Source of the DNA: Chondrus crispus
Lineage: Eukaryota; Rhodophyta; Florideophyceae; Gigartinales; Gigartinaceae
NCBI RefSeq assembly: GCF_000350225.1
Contig: NW_005179111.1
Span: 146,899 to 210,898, forward strand
Reading direction: 5' to 3'
Length of the DNA: 64,000 nucleotides
Under the pieces are notes generated by a model. It saw only the letters and a list, made by a program, of their open reading frames with translations, was not told the DNA's origin and ran no database searches. Of this stretch, positions 10,773 to 21,660 are shown one piece after another; position 1 is the stretch's first letter, and each line of letters opens with the position of its first letter. A program made the translations under genes and the position numbers.

Positions 10773-11219
10773 AAAGAGAGGGAAAGGACGAGGACGGAAC
10801 GCGTTTCCAATTATCATGAGAGGAAATCGTTCCGTTCCGTCCGCGTTACAGGATGCCAGAAATGAGATTCAAGTCTTGTCTTTTTTGAAACCAGCGGCAA
10901 GCTTTTGCGACAACGACCATCCCGGCGGTTAACGATAGAAAAGGCCGAATTCGTCCGCGTTCCATACATTTTTTGGGCCGTACTCAGCCACCTTTGCCAC
11001 GATTGACGGCAATGCTGCAGTAATAACAGACTAGTCCGCACTCAACGCCTCTCCATGCACACGTCGAAATTTGATGTTGTTTCGCTTCTGAAAGCGACTC
11101 ATTCATCCATTGGAGAACTTCAGGGAAAGCTTTTGATCAATTGGCAGGTGTTTGTTGGCCTCGCGTTGCAGTATATCAGATTGATGTGGAAGAATTTCGT
11201 CATTGCTTTTAATGCCACT

Positions 11220-11798
11220 TGTAGTACAACCGCGCGGAGGCGACGGCACCACCGCTGCCGCCCCGGCGTACAGTACGTTGGGCTGTAAGCACGAGCAGAA
11301 TCGTAAGGAGTTATATTTACAGCTGACGGCAGGTGCGGAGTACAGTAGTACCCCACCCGCTACACTTGTAGGATCCGAACGGTAAGTAATTAGTAATTAG
11401 TAGTTAATGGCACAAATTAGCCAATTTAGAACAGTAGCTGGTATACAGTAAGTAGCAGCTAGTTTAGCGGGACAGGTGTCCTGGCGTCCCACTTAGGGGT
11501 TAAGACCGGGGCACCTGCCCCGTTCCAGTACACGGGAGGCAGACTTGCCTCCCTTCCCTTTACGGCTAATTGCTATTCCGTTCCGGTTTCCCTTTTAGTC
11601 TCAGGCTTCTAACCCGTGACCGGGCGTCCAGATCTAACACCACCGACCGGCTGCCCGTCACCGGCCACGTGAGCCTTCCCTCTTTTCAAGTCCTTCCGTA
11701 CGGTTTGTGTTCGCCCGTGGGTTACCCAGCGGCGCGCGCTCCCTTGCTTCTAAACCCCCTCGTTTCCGAGTGGTCGAGACGAAGGTAGTTATACCACA
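11220..11798 (+). repeat. LTR-like element, copy 1 of a tandem pair
   Basis: 579 bp starting TGTAGTACAA and ending ATACCACA. It is flanked by CCACT at 11215-11219 and 11799-11803. It has no coding capacity, consistent with a solo LTR or short non-autonomous element. It shares long blocks with copy 2, notably the stretch from the GCGGGACAGGTGTCC block to the end. The host gene (transposase 2) resumes outside the pair. Confidence 0.8.
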
Positions 11799-11803
11799 CC
11801 ACT

Positions 11804-12497
11804 TGTAGTACAATTCCGAACCACCACCGCCGCGGGGAGATGATAACCGCGCGGGAGGACGAGTGCTACAGTAGCAAGTGGGCGTACACGTGCCCGCCGC
11901 CGTGTACAGTAGTACCCCAAGGGTCCGACGTGGGACAGCCGGTAGCAGCCGGCGTGGCCACGGGTCACACGTGGTACAACCGTCGTGGGACAACCGGTAA
12001 TAGCGGGCGTGGCCACTGGTAACACGTGGTACAACCGTCGGCCAGGATCGTGGCCACGGGCACACGTGTATAATCCGTACGGAGGCTAACTAGTAAGTAG
12101 TAACTAATGGCACAAATTAAGTAATTGTGTACAGTAGCCGGTACACAGTAAGTGGCAGCCACTGTAGCGGGACAGGTGTCCTGGCGTCCCATTTAGGGGT
12201 TAAGACCGGGGACACCTGCCCGTCCCGGTAAAGAGGAGGCAGACTCGCCCCCCTTCCCTTTACGGCTAATTGCTATCCCGTTCCGGTTTCCCTTTAGTCT
12301 CAGGCTTCTAACCGGTGACCGGCCGTCCGCATCTAGCACCACCGACCGGCTGCGCGTCACCGGCCACGTGAGCCTTCCCTCTTTTCGAATCCATCTGCAC
12401 GGTCTGCGTTCGCTCGTGGGTTACCCAGCGGCGCGCGCTCCCATACCTCTAACCCCCTTCGTTTCCGAGTGGTCGGGACGAAGGTAGTTATACCACA
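11804..12497 (+). repeat. LTR-like element, copy 2 of a tandem pair
   Basis: 694 bp with the same ends as copy 1, flanked by CCACT at 11799-11803 (shared with copy 1) and 12498-12502. It is longer because of an internal imperfect tandem repeat of about 55 bp (about 11951-12085, core CACGTGGTACAACCG). The many substitutions and indels relative to copy 1 rule out a recent simple tandem duplication. Confidence 0.8.
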
Positions 12498-12960
12498 CCA
12501 CTGGCAGATTGGTCACACGACCAGTGGCACAGGGCCGTTTCGAGACGGGGTGCAGCTGCAAAGTGACGATTTTTGAACGATCTGCGCGCACTGGGGAGAA
12601 TGGTAGAATATGTCGACTTCGTCGAGAGAAGCCGAGAAATAGTGGCTTGGTTTGGGGCTTTGTCAAGCGCAAGGCTTTTTTTGCCCATTCTACGAGTTCG
12701 TGATGAGTCACAGATTCTTTCCGTTCACTCCGACGCTGATGCTCAGCAATTATGAGCAGCTTTTGGTGTACGGTAAGTGCATGGCTCATTTTCTGCGATG
12801 GGTGGGGAATGGCACAAGGTTGGTGCTGGAAAGAAGGTGCAAAGGGGCGCAGAGAGAGTCAACGATCTAGATCGTAGATGCAGCGTTCAAGTTGGATGAC
12901 CAACTTGAAGACTACTGTAGGCATTTCACATTTTAAGAATGTGATACATGCGGGGGAAAT

Positions 12961-13138
12961 ATGCCCAAAATATAACTGAAAACATGCTGCAGCTGAGATT
13001 ATGTATGCACGTATGCAGTATGCAGTCTATTGGCCATTCAGGGTAAAGAGGGCCACTTTTCTCACGGCAAATGATATTTGTATGCAACTTTCGAGGGTAT
13101 GCGGACAGCGAGGTCTGCATAAAGCGGGTAGCACTGTA
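12961..13138. other. Spacer between pogo elements
   Basis: AT-rich sequence with no ORF of note. Just upstream, at 12880-12912, is a 10-bp-arm inverted repeat (TTCAAGTTGG/CCAACTTGAA). The TA at 13137-13138 is the likely left target site of the next element. Confidence 0.4.
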
Positions 13139-13337
13139 CAGGGGGGCCGCAATGGTGCCGCTTTTATTATTGCCACCCTCGAATAAGTGCAGCCAAAACC
13201 GGCAGACACAGGTTCCGCCACGTGTCATGCACGACGTCGTCATCGCCCACTCCTCATGAGCCTCAGCTCAATTGGTGATGGCACCTCACTCAAAGACCCT
13301 AACATGATTCCTGAAAAATCGCCAAAGCGAAGCGTAC

Positions 13338-13404
13338 GCATCTAACCTCGATTTTCTGTGCAATGGTAAGGCTTACCATTGCACAGAAAATAGAGGTTAG
13401 GCAT
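13338..13404. repeat. Inverted duplication over the transposase start codon
   Basis: Arms of 31-33 bp with two or three mismatches are centred on base 13371. The right arm is the start of the transposase reading frame; the left arm is its reversed copy replacing the leader. As a result ATGGTAAG is present on both strands within a few bases of the centre. Confidence 0.9.
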
Positions 13405-13975
13405 CTGCTGCAGGTCAGGAATGCGAACACCACAGTTATGTGTCAGTTCAAAATTTCAGAGCGAACCATCCGAAACATAAAACGCTCTCTTCCTTCACTC
13501 CAACAAATTGTGGCCAACACCGCTATACCGCTCGGAACAATGCACCCTGCGCATTACCCCACTCTTGAAGCTCACTGGATTGAGCCTGGTCCCAGAAGAC
13601 GGCCTTGCAGAAACTGCAGAATTCTGTAGCAAAGATGTGGAGGAATGGATTGAGATCGAGACTAATGAGCTTGTGCCAGAAGCTTCTATTAGTGACGTTT
13701 GCGAATCATTACATTATGGTGGAGAGCTACAGAATCAGTCTGCCAGTGATGCTATGATGGATGATTGTGTGCCAGAAGACGAGTGTGAAATTACGGAGCG
13801 GGCCGTACCGAGTGTTGTAGTGCTACCAAAGTTGTTTGGGTCTTTGGAGAGCCTGGGTGTGGAGTGCGATGTGAGCAATGCCTTATCGCACTTGAGGTCC
13901 GCAAAAAGAGCTTTTCTAGAAGCCATGCGTGAGAGACAGAGTCAAATCCAACAACCGCCGACTCTAATAACATAG
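13363..13975 (+). pseudogene. Pogo-like transposase remnant, catalytic core deleted
   Basis: ATG 13363 opens an 88-codon frame with a helix-turn-helix (LTIAQKIEVRHLLQ ... ISERTIRNIKRS). Within about 100 bases another frame gives the acidic transposase C-terminus (EIETNELVPEASISDV; VECDVSNALSHLRSAKRAF), ending at 13975. All three catalytic aspartates are missing. In this family the N-terminus binds the element ends, so a product made of HTH plus tail could only bind, not cut; the frame change makes even that doubtful. Confidence 0.68.
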
Positions 13976-14847
13976 TTCTGGCCGGGTTCTGTCATCTGAT
14001 TGTGCCGCTCCGAATTAGTGCCGTATTAATAGTCTTTACACGGGCGGCACTAATGCGTAAGGTCGACTGTATCACCTACTACCGACATTCTTTCCAGCAT
14101 CACTGTGATAATAACATCCCGGCAAGCATGAGCTCATCTGGACCAAAGATAAAACGTAAAAGGCTCACGCTTGCACAAAAAGGCAAAATCCTTAAGTTTC
14201 TTTCGAATGGAGCTACAGTCTCCAGTCTCGCCGCATCTTTCGCCTGCAGTTTACGTCTTGTGCAAAAGATTCGATCTGAGTCAACGTTTCTTCAGAAGAA
14301 ACTGCAAGACAATTCTCGCAACATTCAGCTCAAAGCGTTTAAGACAACAAGGTTTCCTGAAATTGAAAGCTTGCAGTTTGATTTCGTTCATAATAGCTGA
14401 GCGGCGAAACTACAAATCTGTGGAGCCACGCTGCGACAACTGGCTCTACAAATACGGGACACACTGCTCAGGAAAGAATTACCAGAAAATGAGCTCAGCC
14501 GCCTGCAAAAATTCAGCATCGCCAAGGTGCGTCAACGCATTTGCGCACAGACACGCACTTCGTCCAGTCCGACGCAATGGAGAGGGAGGCAGCGTTTCCG
14601 TTGGGAATGCAATAGCAGACATCTTACATCTACGTCAAAACGCTTGTGACTTCAACGAAGAGTTTGTCTTTAACATGGACGAGACAGGCCTATTCTTCAA
14701 ACTGTTCCCAAAAAAATAAATACGTCCTTGAAAACGAGGATATGAAAAGTTTAAGAGGTATTAAGAACATGAAGGCTACGTCTAGGGTATCTTTGTATGT
14801 GTGCACGAATGCAACGGGAACGCTGAAATTACCTATGTCCATTGTGG

Positions 14848-14919
14848 GGACTGCGAAGATCTTCGCAGTCCTTTCCGAAAACCTCTTGGATTCTAGAATC
14901 CAAGAGGTTTTCGGAAAGG
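14848..14919. repeat. Two abutting perfect palindromes
   Basis: 14848-14871 is a perfect 24-nt palindrome and 14870-14919 a perfect 50-nt palindrome (25-bp arms, no loop). Removing about 38 nt (14859-14896) restores the expected family reading TAKNPRGFRKGSPP. The insert consists exactly of reversed copies of its left flank and then its right flank. Confidence 0.93.
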
Positions 14920-15124
14920 ATCACCTCCTCTCACTTACTTCAGTCAAAAACATGCGTGGTCTGACTCGGTTACTTTCAAAAAATGGTTCTACTCAGTCTT
15001 TCTACCTTTTCTGACGGCAAAAACTTCCGAAAAGGTTTTGCTTATCATAGACAATTGCGAGTCGCATGAGGCTGACCTAGTCGACAACAGAGATCAATTC
15101 ACCAGTCGTACCCATCCACCAAAT

Positions 15125-16176
15125 TGTAGTGTAATGCGCCTGTCGGGCAGAGACCGCGGTCCGATAGTCCAGCAAAAACAACAACAACAGCAAAAAGAAG
15201 ATCTGCCGATTGCACAGCGCTACGGAGTGTCCGACTCTCCCTTCTCCGTTTAAACGAGCTTGCGACTCGTAGTAGCTCGGATCCCTGATAGGGGGGGGCA
15301 CAGAGAAACAGCCCGGCCCGGGATTGGTGTGGTAGAGACTTGCGAAGAGATCTGCTCGACGAGTGTGGGGTGGGGCGCGTACGTAGGTACCCCGGTTCCA
15401 CTGGGTTGTAAGGCCAATGCTCGTTGAGCTTCTTCGACACCTTGTGACGCGACAAGGCCTTCGACGGGGGCGTCGCAACGCAGCCCGACGGGATGACATG
15501 AAAGTAGCAGCGCTACGTCAACCGTGCCGCCCGATGGCTCGAGACACCTACACCGGTTCGGTCGCAACTGACACCGATGGTACCAACACTGGCTCGTACT
15601 ACGACGGAGCCCTTGGAGAGAGACGTCGTTGCAACAGTCTCCGTCGGAAAATGGGTCACAGTAGCAGCGCTACGTCAACTGTGCCGCCCGATAGCTCGAA
15701 ACACCTACACCGGTTCGGTCGCAACCGAGGCCGATGGCACCAACACAAGATAAGGGAAAAAGAGGTAGAATTAGAGATAGAAAAGAATAAGGAATAAAGA
15801 AAAAAGACAAGGAAGCCCCGAGCGATAGAGGATCCCGTAGGCTTAGGTAAAAGGGAGCGTCTTGGTAGAGACAGACTTCGACCAAGGCGACATTCAACTC
15901 CGGCAACTCGGGTTACCTTTACTGACTTGGTGGTCAGAGGGCTATGGTATATATCGCCCCGTCGGAGCCACTACAGTAGCTCGCGGCGCTAGATCCTAGA
16001 TCTAATCTAGTGTCAGCAAAATTAATGCCAACTAATTAACTAATTAAAATAAGTAAAAATTAAAACTGTGCAATTATTCACACGTGTGTCCCCCCCAACC
16101 CGGACTACTTTTCATATCCAAATCCAAATATTTTCCTTCTGTTTCACCCCTCTGTAGAGCCCATTATTGCACTACA
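15125..16176 (-). mobile_element. Solo LTR of the gypsy family (LTR a)
   Basis: 1052 bp starting TGTAGTGTAAT and ending ATTGCACTACA, flanked by CAAAT at 15120-15124 and 16177-16181. It is inserted inside transposase 4 with nothing lost. It belongs to the same family as the LTRs at 16740, 21661 and 35205. Orientation follows the gag-pol direction of its full-length relatives. It contains two copies of the ~157-bp internal tandem segment and a GGTATATATCGCC core-promoter-like box near 15945. Confidence 0.93.
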
Positions 16177-16560
16177 CAAATTGCACATCTGTGGTTAAGC
16201 CTATGGACATGGGCGTCATAGATGCTCTCAAGCTCAAGTACAAATAAAAGCTCTTAGGGTGTATCGCTTTGACAATTGAGCACCGCCCCGCTCTACGTGA
16301 AAAAGCTAAGCGCTCGCGAATTGGTTTAACGGGACTTGACGCAAGTCATGATCCGCACATTTTGGATGTGTGTGAGATGATTCATGAAGCATAGAAAGAG
16401 GTTTCCTAAGCAACAGTCGAACGATGCTGGATGAATTCTGACATTCTACAACGGAGCATTTAAGCAGCTCTTTTATCAATTCACGGCAAAGTAACAAAAT
16501 CAAGAGATCCTAAAACTGGATTTGACATATCGGAGATACCAGCCGATCTGTCTAGGCTGT

Positions 16561-16739
16561 AGTTACGGGCCTCATGTGGCATGGCCGGAGACCTGGCAGA
16601 GGCGTGTGACTTAAACAATCGAAAGTGAATTGTAATAGACAAGGACTATTGTTGGATGACTCCTCTCCGCCCTGGGTTGGGTGACAAGCGGAAGCTTTGC
16701 AGAGGGAGCACGTGACGAGGACGCGCGGTGCGAATAGAT
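16561..16739. other. Tail of transposon 4, no gene
   Basis: Residual sequence of pogo-like element 4 running up to the 5' LTR of gypsy copy B. No inverted terminus was recognised. Confidence 0.35.
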
Positions 16740-17779
16740 TGTAGTGCAATACAGGGCTCTACAGGGGGGTGGAGTGAAAGGAAAATATTTGGATATGACA
16801 AGTAGTCCGGGTTTTGGGACACACGTGTGAATAATTGCACCGCTTTAATTTTAATTATTTTATTTTATTTAGTTAATTAGTTGGCATTAATTCTGCTGAC
16901 ATTAAATTAGATCTAGGATCTAGCGCCGCGAGCTACTGTACTGGCTCCGGCGGGGCGATATATACCTTAGCCCACTGACCACCAAGTCATTAAAGGTAAC
17001 CCGAGTTGCCAGAGTCTGATATCGCCTTGGTCGAAGTCCATCTTTTACAAGACATTCCCTTCTACTACAGAATACTTTATCCTTTGCGCTCGGGGTTCCT
17101 TTTCCTTTTCCTTTATTTCCCTATCCTTTTCTTTCTCTAAATCTACCTATTTTCCTTATCTTGTGTTGGTACCATCGGTATTGGTTGCGACCGAACTGGT
17201 GTAGGTGTCTTGGCCATTGGGCGACACAGTTGACGTAGCGCTGCTACTGTGACCTATTTACCAACAGAGACAGTTGCAACGACGTCTCCCTCGAAGGGCT
17301 TTGTCGTGTGTACAAGCCAGTGTTGGTGCCATCGGCCTCGGTTGCGACCGATCCGGTGAAGGTGTTTCGAGCCATCGGGCGGCACTGGTGTAACGCTGCT
17401 ACTTTCATTTCATCCCGTCGGGCTGCGATGCGACGCCCCCGTCGAAGGCCTTGTCGCGTTACAACGTGTCGAAGAAGCTCAACGAGCAATGACCTTACAT
17501 CCCAGTGAAACCGGGGTACCCAAGTACACGCCCCACCCCACACTCGTCGAGCAGTTCTCTTCGCAAGTCTCTACCACACCGATCCCGAACCGGGCTATTT
17601 CTCTGTGCCCCCCTACCAGGGATCCTAGCTACTACGAGTCGCAAGCTCGTTTAAACGGAGAAGGGAGAGTCGGACAATCCGTAGCGCTGTGCCGTCGGCA
17701 ATTCTTCTTTTTGTTGCTGTTGTTGTTTTTGCTGGACCATCGGACCGCGGTCTCTGCCTGACAGGCGCATTGCACTACA
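16740..17779 (+). repeat. 5' LTR of gypsy copy B (LTR b)
   Basis: About 1040 bp, TGTAGTGCAAT ... ATTGCACTACA, in the sense orientation for the gag that follows. It contains a GGGCGATATATACC box (about 16960) and both units of the internal tandem duplication. Confidence 0.9.
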
Positions 17780-17783
17780 TAAG

Positions 17784-17801
17784 TGGTCTTCCGACCTAGA
17801 A
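17784..17801 (+). promoter_or_regulatory. Primer-binding site of copy B
   Basis: TGGTCTTCCGACCTAGAA lies four bases after the LTR. It begins with TGG, complementary to a tRNA 3' CCA end. Element CD has the same site with small differences. I could not assign the tRNA. Confidence 0.65.
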
Positions 17802-17941
17802 ATAGTGTACAGGAGACCCCACCTAGAAACTGCGTAAGCGGAAACGGACTACATCAGTGGTCTCTGCGACGTAGGTTTTTTTGGTGCTGCAGCGTTTTCT
17901 ATTTTTTTGTATTAAGTTAGGTTCGTTTTTGGAAACGAATC

Positions 17942-20206
17942 ATGCCGACAAGCGCCCCCGGGGACGTCGGTCCCGGGGCGAGCAGAATCAGATCAGCAAG
18001 GGCGTCGAGGATCCCGCGAGGTCCTCGCACCCGAAGCCAGGCCAATACGGCCACGGACCCCGAAGGCCAAGAATACCCGACGGGGATTGATGCCGACAAG
18101 GATAACCTATCCTACAGGTTCGAGAAAATGGGCAAGGAAATTCGCCAAGAGATGACGAAAAATCTCGAGGCTGAAATAGCCCTCGTCCAGAAGCAACTGG
18201 AGTTGCTAGCATCCCAGTTCCACACCGTGTTAGGAGAGCTATCGGCTCGAGAGGATTTCGTCGAAAAGGAGCGATGTGATGCGATCAACGGTCTGGAGCC
18301 GGAGGTCCTAGCTTCGTTGAAACTTTCAGTCAAGGACGAAAGGCGCGACGCGAATCAAGCGTTGGAGTCTTTAGGAAAGTTTAGAGCCAGTATCGACGAC
18401 AGGTTTGGCCTCGCCGGGCATCGTCTCAAGGACCTTGAACATGCCGCCGGCCAAGAGCCGCTCCCTACGGGTCGAGAAGGCGACCGTCGATCGAAGAAGG
18501 ACAAGGCCGCTGCACGGCGGATTTCCAAGTCGAAAAGTTCGAAGAAGAACCCGCGGCGAGGGAACAAGAGTCACTGTAGTGATGAGCCGGAGGACCAAGA
18601 CTCAATGTCAGAGTCAAAAGGTTCATCCGAAGATGGTGGCGACGGTTCGTCGAACCATTCAGACGATTCCGAACATCGTTCAGAGGAAGGACACGGAATT
18701 TCGTGAACCAGGAAAATTTCCTCCAGACGGGGCGGGATCACCTCGTCCGCCTCGCGGAGAGACAAGGACGCTGAGCCAGAAGACGTCGCTAAGCGACGCG
18801 GGCCGCGTTGGGAGGAGTTGGAGGAGCTGAATCCGACCAACTATGTCTTCAAGAAACTTTTATCGTACTGGACGTACCGTCTGAGAAACCCGCAGACATA
18901 CTTGTGTAGTTCTCGGCAGACCGCCGTGCGAAAAAGTAGGAGAGACATACCGCCGAAGGTGAAGAGGGACAACACGTTTTCTGGAGAAGACGGGGTCCTT
19001 GTGTTGGATTTTTCACCTAAGCTGGTGCAAGAATTTGATACTCAGGAAATGAATGAGGGGCAAGCAATTCGCTTGCTGCCCGAGTTCCTTGGAGGCATCG
19101 CCTTGAGACAGTACACTTCTGTGTCACAGACGGCCGGATCCCATCACGGGAAGGTGTCAGTCTGGCCGGAGGGCGTACAGTGGTTATTGAGAAGTTTCGC
19201 CACCGGTGAAGCGATCCGCCAAGCCGTGCTCGCGTTGCGAGAAGTTCAGCAGAGACCGTCTGAAGACGAGATGGAATTCTACATCCGTCTGACAGACGCG
19301 AGTAATAGATGTCGAAATGTCTATTCAATGGAAGAGCAGATGACTATGTTCATCCAGGGGCTAGATGCGAGCATCAAGCCCATGGTGTCTCAGTATCGTC
19401 AAGATAATCGGGGCATTTCGTTTTTAAGTCTGGTAAATTACGCTAAGGCCCATGGCTCGGCGAGACGCGCCAAGGAGAGGAATACCAAAAAGGTCACAAT
19501 CCAAGCACCAACGACGCTGAGGGTGGGGAGCAAGCCGAAGGCACCTCATCCGATTCGGAAGAATCGCGCCGCAGTTCATCTGGCAGATTCAATTTCAGGG
19601 TCGGAGGGACGCAGTGCGCAAAGGAGCAACGAAAATTATTATGACAGAGCTTCTGTCGTCGAAGGAGAATTTTATGAGCCATCGGGGGGCTACGGATACG
19701 GAAAATACGGAGGGAGTGGGACGTCAACTCTACAGACGCTAACGTGCGCGACGGAGTCGTATAGCGACACCACGGATCTCGTATTAGCATTTCAAGGGCG
19801 CGGCCACACGCCGGCGCCGCGCCTCCCGACGGAGGACAAGGGCACCCAGTTCCCACGACCAGGCTGGACAGGAAGGCCGCAGGTCAACGGACGGCCGAGG
19901 CCGCAGTACCCCGTCAAGAAGCATGGGCTCATATGCTTTCATTGCTACGAAAAGGGGCACGCCGCGCCCAAGGGCATACATTCCCTTAGGGAAATGCACA
20001 AGGTTCTGGGGAACTACGAGGCGTTGTCTCCGATGGAGAGATTGGGGATTCCATTAACCAATTATTTGAGGGTCAAAAATTGGTTCGATTGTCAGACGGC
20101 GAGCGCACCGAGTGCCTTCGCTAACGGGTCGAACCGACCGTCAAGAGGGCCAGCTGCGGGGCCCTGGTCGGAGGATAAGAAGAACTCACAGCAGCAGGAA
20201 AACTAG
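17942..20206 (+). pseudogene. Gypsy gag, copy B
   Basis: 755 codons in one frame broken only by TGA 18704-18706, where copy CD has an Arg codon. The order is: a Gly/Pro-rich N-terminus, a coiled-coil-prone region (about residues 50-150), a basic/acidic Ser-rich linker, the retrotransposon gag domain (about residues 300-500, with PSEDEMEFYIRLTDASNRC), and a zinc knuckle. The knuckle reads CFHCYEKGHAAPKG and has lost the last Cys of CX2CX4HX4C, which CD keeps. ATG 17942 is chosen because CD begins at the equivalent position. Confidence 0.85.
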
Positions 20207-20253
20207 AGAGGGGAATCTCGCATGAGTCGCGAGAGGCACAGGGTCGACATACT

Positions 20254-21660
20254 GTGCCCGGGGCACAGCCCCGTTCCTCGTCTCTAAGGGAAAAATCAGG
20301 CGTCGATGAGGAGGTTGTTGGATTGGCAGATAAGCCGAAGCACCCGACTCAAGTCAAGAAAATCTTGAGTCGAGTCAGAGATCATCGGCTGGAAGAAGTT
20401 CGAAGAACCTGGTACAGAGTTAAGCGAAGGGAGTGTCCCGAGAAGATCTTGGTTCTTGCGCAAAAAACTACAAAGTTTGCGTGGATATCGGACCAACGGT
20501 CGGATTGATGAGCCGGGTGTTGTCAGTATTAGACACCGACGCGGGACCAAACCTTGTGCGAAAATCGGAACTCCCGGCTGGAATGGAATCTCTAGTGTCC
20601 TTCGGACCGACCCAGGACATCGGCGATGCGAACAACCGGCCACTCCGAACTCTCGGCACAATCAAAATGCCTGTGAGGCTTGGAAAATTTGTGGACGCAG
20701 CTGAGTTTATTGTATGCGAAAAACTCGCAGTCCCGCCATTTGTAGGCGCGGACTACTGCGACAGGTTTGTTGGAGCTATATATCCACGGAGGAAGACAGT
20801 GGAGTTGGCAGTTTTCTCGGAGGTTCCGATAGTGAGGCAGTTCCCGCTGAGAAAAGGGAAGAAGAATCTCGTCCCGGGAGAGGACGAGAATGACGGAAAA
20901 GAGGAGCGAATTTCCCCCAAGGTAAAAGTGGCAAGAGCCACGACCATCCAGCCAGGGACGCAACGCGTCGTTGAATGCACCTCGAAGAGGGCGGGCTTGG
21001 TTGTGTTTCAGCCGTATGCGCCTTTATATGAAAAGCATGGATTGATATGTACGAATGGGGTTGTCCAGGTCGAGCCTGACAGGCCATTTCGTTTACTAGT
21101 TGCGAGTTTTAGGACGTATCCTGTCAGGGTGCAAAAAGGCAAAGTGGAGGCAGAACTATTACCGCACCCAAGGGCCGTGCTTGAGACCAAAACCGCCATC
21201 GGTGAAGTTCTCGGAATTCAAGAAAGGCAGAAGGAAGTTTTTCCTAATTCTACCAAGACGCCTACAGGCGAGACAAGATGCCAACCGCCGGATCAAGGCC
21301 GCGAGGACCAGCCAGAAGAACGGTCGGCAGGGCTCTCCGCGTCGGCATCTACGAATCCGCAACGCAGGATTGAGCCGCCACCGCCGGACGTGGAGGAACT
21401 CGACCTCAGCCACGTACCGGACCGGCTGCGCGAGCAGTTCCGTCGGATGTTGAAGAAGTATTGAAGGATGTGGGATGAGACGTTTGGTGAAATTAATACC
21501 ACAGTCCATCCGATCGAGTTGATCCCTGAGACTCGCCCCATCGCACAAGCTCCATATCGGGCAGGACCGAAGGCCCGAGAGGTACAAGATGCAGAAGTAC
21601 AGAAGATGTTAGAAGCAGGATTCATCGAATCGGCGCAGTCAGAATGGGCGTCGCCCGTAT
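20254..21660 (+). pseudogene. Gypsy pol 5' part, copy B
   Basis: A linker region is followed by a frame change near 20461-20466 (run of six A). The aspartic protease reads VLDTDAGPN (20532-20543), with Asp replacing the Gly of DTGA, an inactivating change. Further on, a TGA at 21462-21464 replaces a Ser codon, and the RT entry segment (SEWASPVL) ends where element CD is inserted. RT resumes at 36258. No function can be expected. Confidence 0.85.

Larger units (their letters stand above)
9897..12789 (-). pseudogene. CENP-B/pogo-type transposase relic
   Basis: Reading down the - strand from ATG 12789: an N-terminal helix-turn-helix (LTVHQKLLIIAEHQ), a CENP-B-like DNA-binding region, then after the insertions VWNADEFGLFYR (first catalytic Asp), CNADGTERFPLMIIG, KKAWMTKALF, a shortened segment lacking most of the second-Asp region, PLDVGII (third Asp) and a C-terminal tail ending ILDHFRKQ. 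Four or more in-frame stops (for example SNG-stop and FYR-stop), frame changes, an internal deletion near 10550-10620, and a 22-bp inverted duplication at 10721-10772 show it is dead. Confidence 0.78.
9818..12960 (-). mobile_element. Pogo/Tigger-like DNA transposon 2, interrupted
   Basis: It spans a decayed transposase on the - strand and is split by two tandem LTR-like insertions (11220-12497). Candidate ends are ATTCCCCCGC at about 9818 and its inverse GCGGGGGAAAT at about 12950-12960. The match is short, so the borders are tentative. The left end directly abuts the right end of transposon 1. Confidence 0.5.
13139..14069 (+). mobile_element. Internally deleted pogo-like element 3
   Basis: About 0.93 kb. 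The left end reads CAGGGGGGCCGC followed by GGTGCCGC; the reverse complement of the right end reads CAGTCGACCTTACG followed by AGTGCCGC. These imperfect inverted termini start with CAG and are flanked by TA (13137-13138 and 14070-14071). Inside are the transposase N-terminal helix-turn-helix and the acidic C-terminus, but no catalytic domain, so it is a non-autonomous deletion derivative. Confidence 0.62.
14128..16560 (+). pseudogene. Pogo/Tigger-like transposase 4, split by a solo LTR
   Basis: ATG 14128 starts a psq/homeodomain-like HTH region (KRLTLAQKGKILKFL). Catalytic motifs follow: NMDETGLFFKLFPK (first Asp, about 14675), LLIIDNCESHE (second, about 15040), THPPNC then, on the far side of the LTR, TSVVKPMDMGVI (third, about 16200), and a tail with VERCWMNSDIL. 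The reading joins exactly across the LTR insertion at CAAAT. It carries a stop at about 14400, frame changes near 14400, 14640 and 14720, a 38-bp inverted insertion at 14859-14896, and stops after 16230. Dead before or after the LTR arrived. Confidence 0.8.

Noticed and set aside
15417..15797. 126-codon ORF in the solo LTR
   Set aside because: Lies inside the LTR; related LTRs do not keep the same frame.
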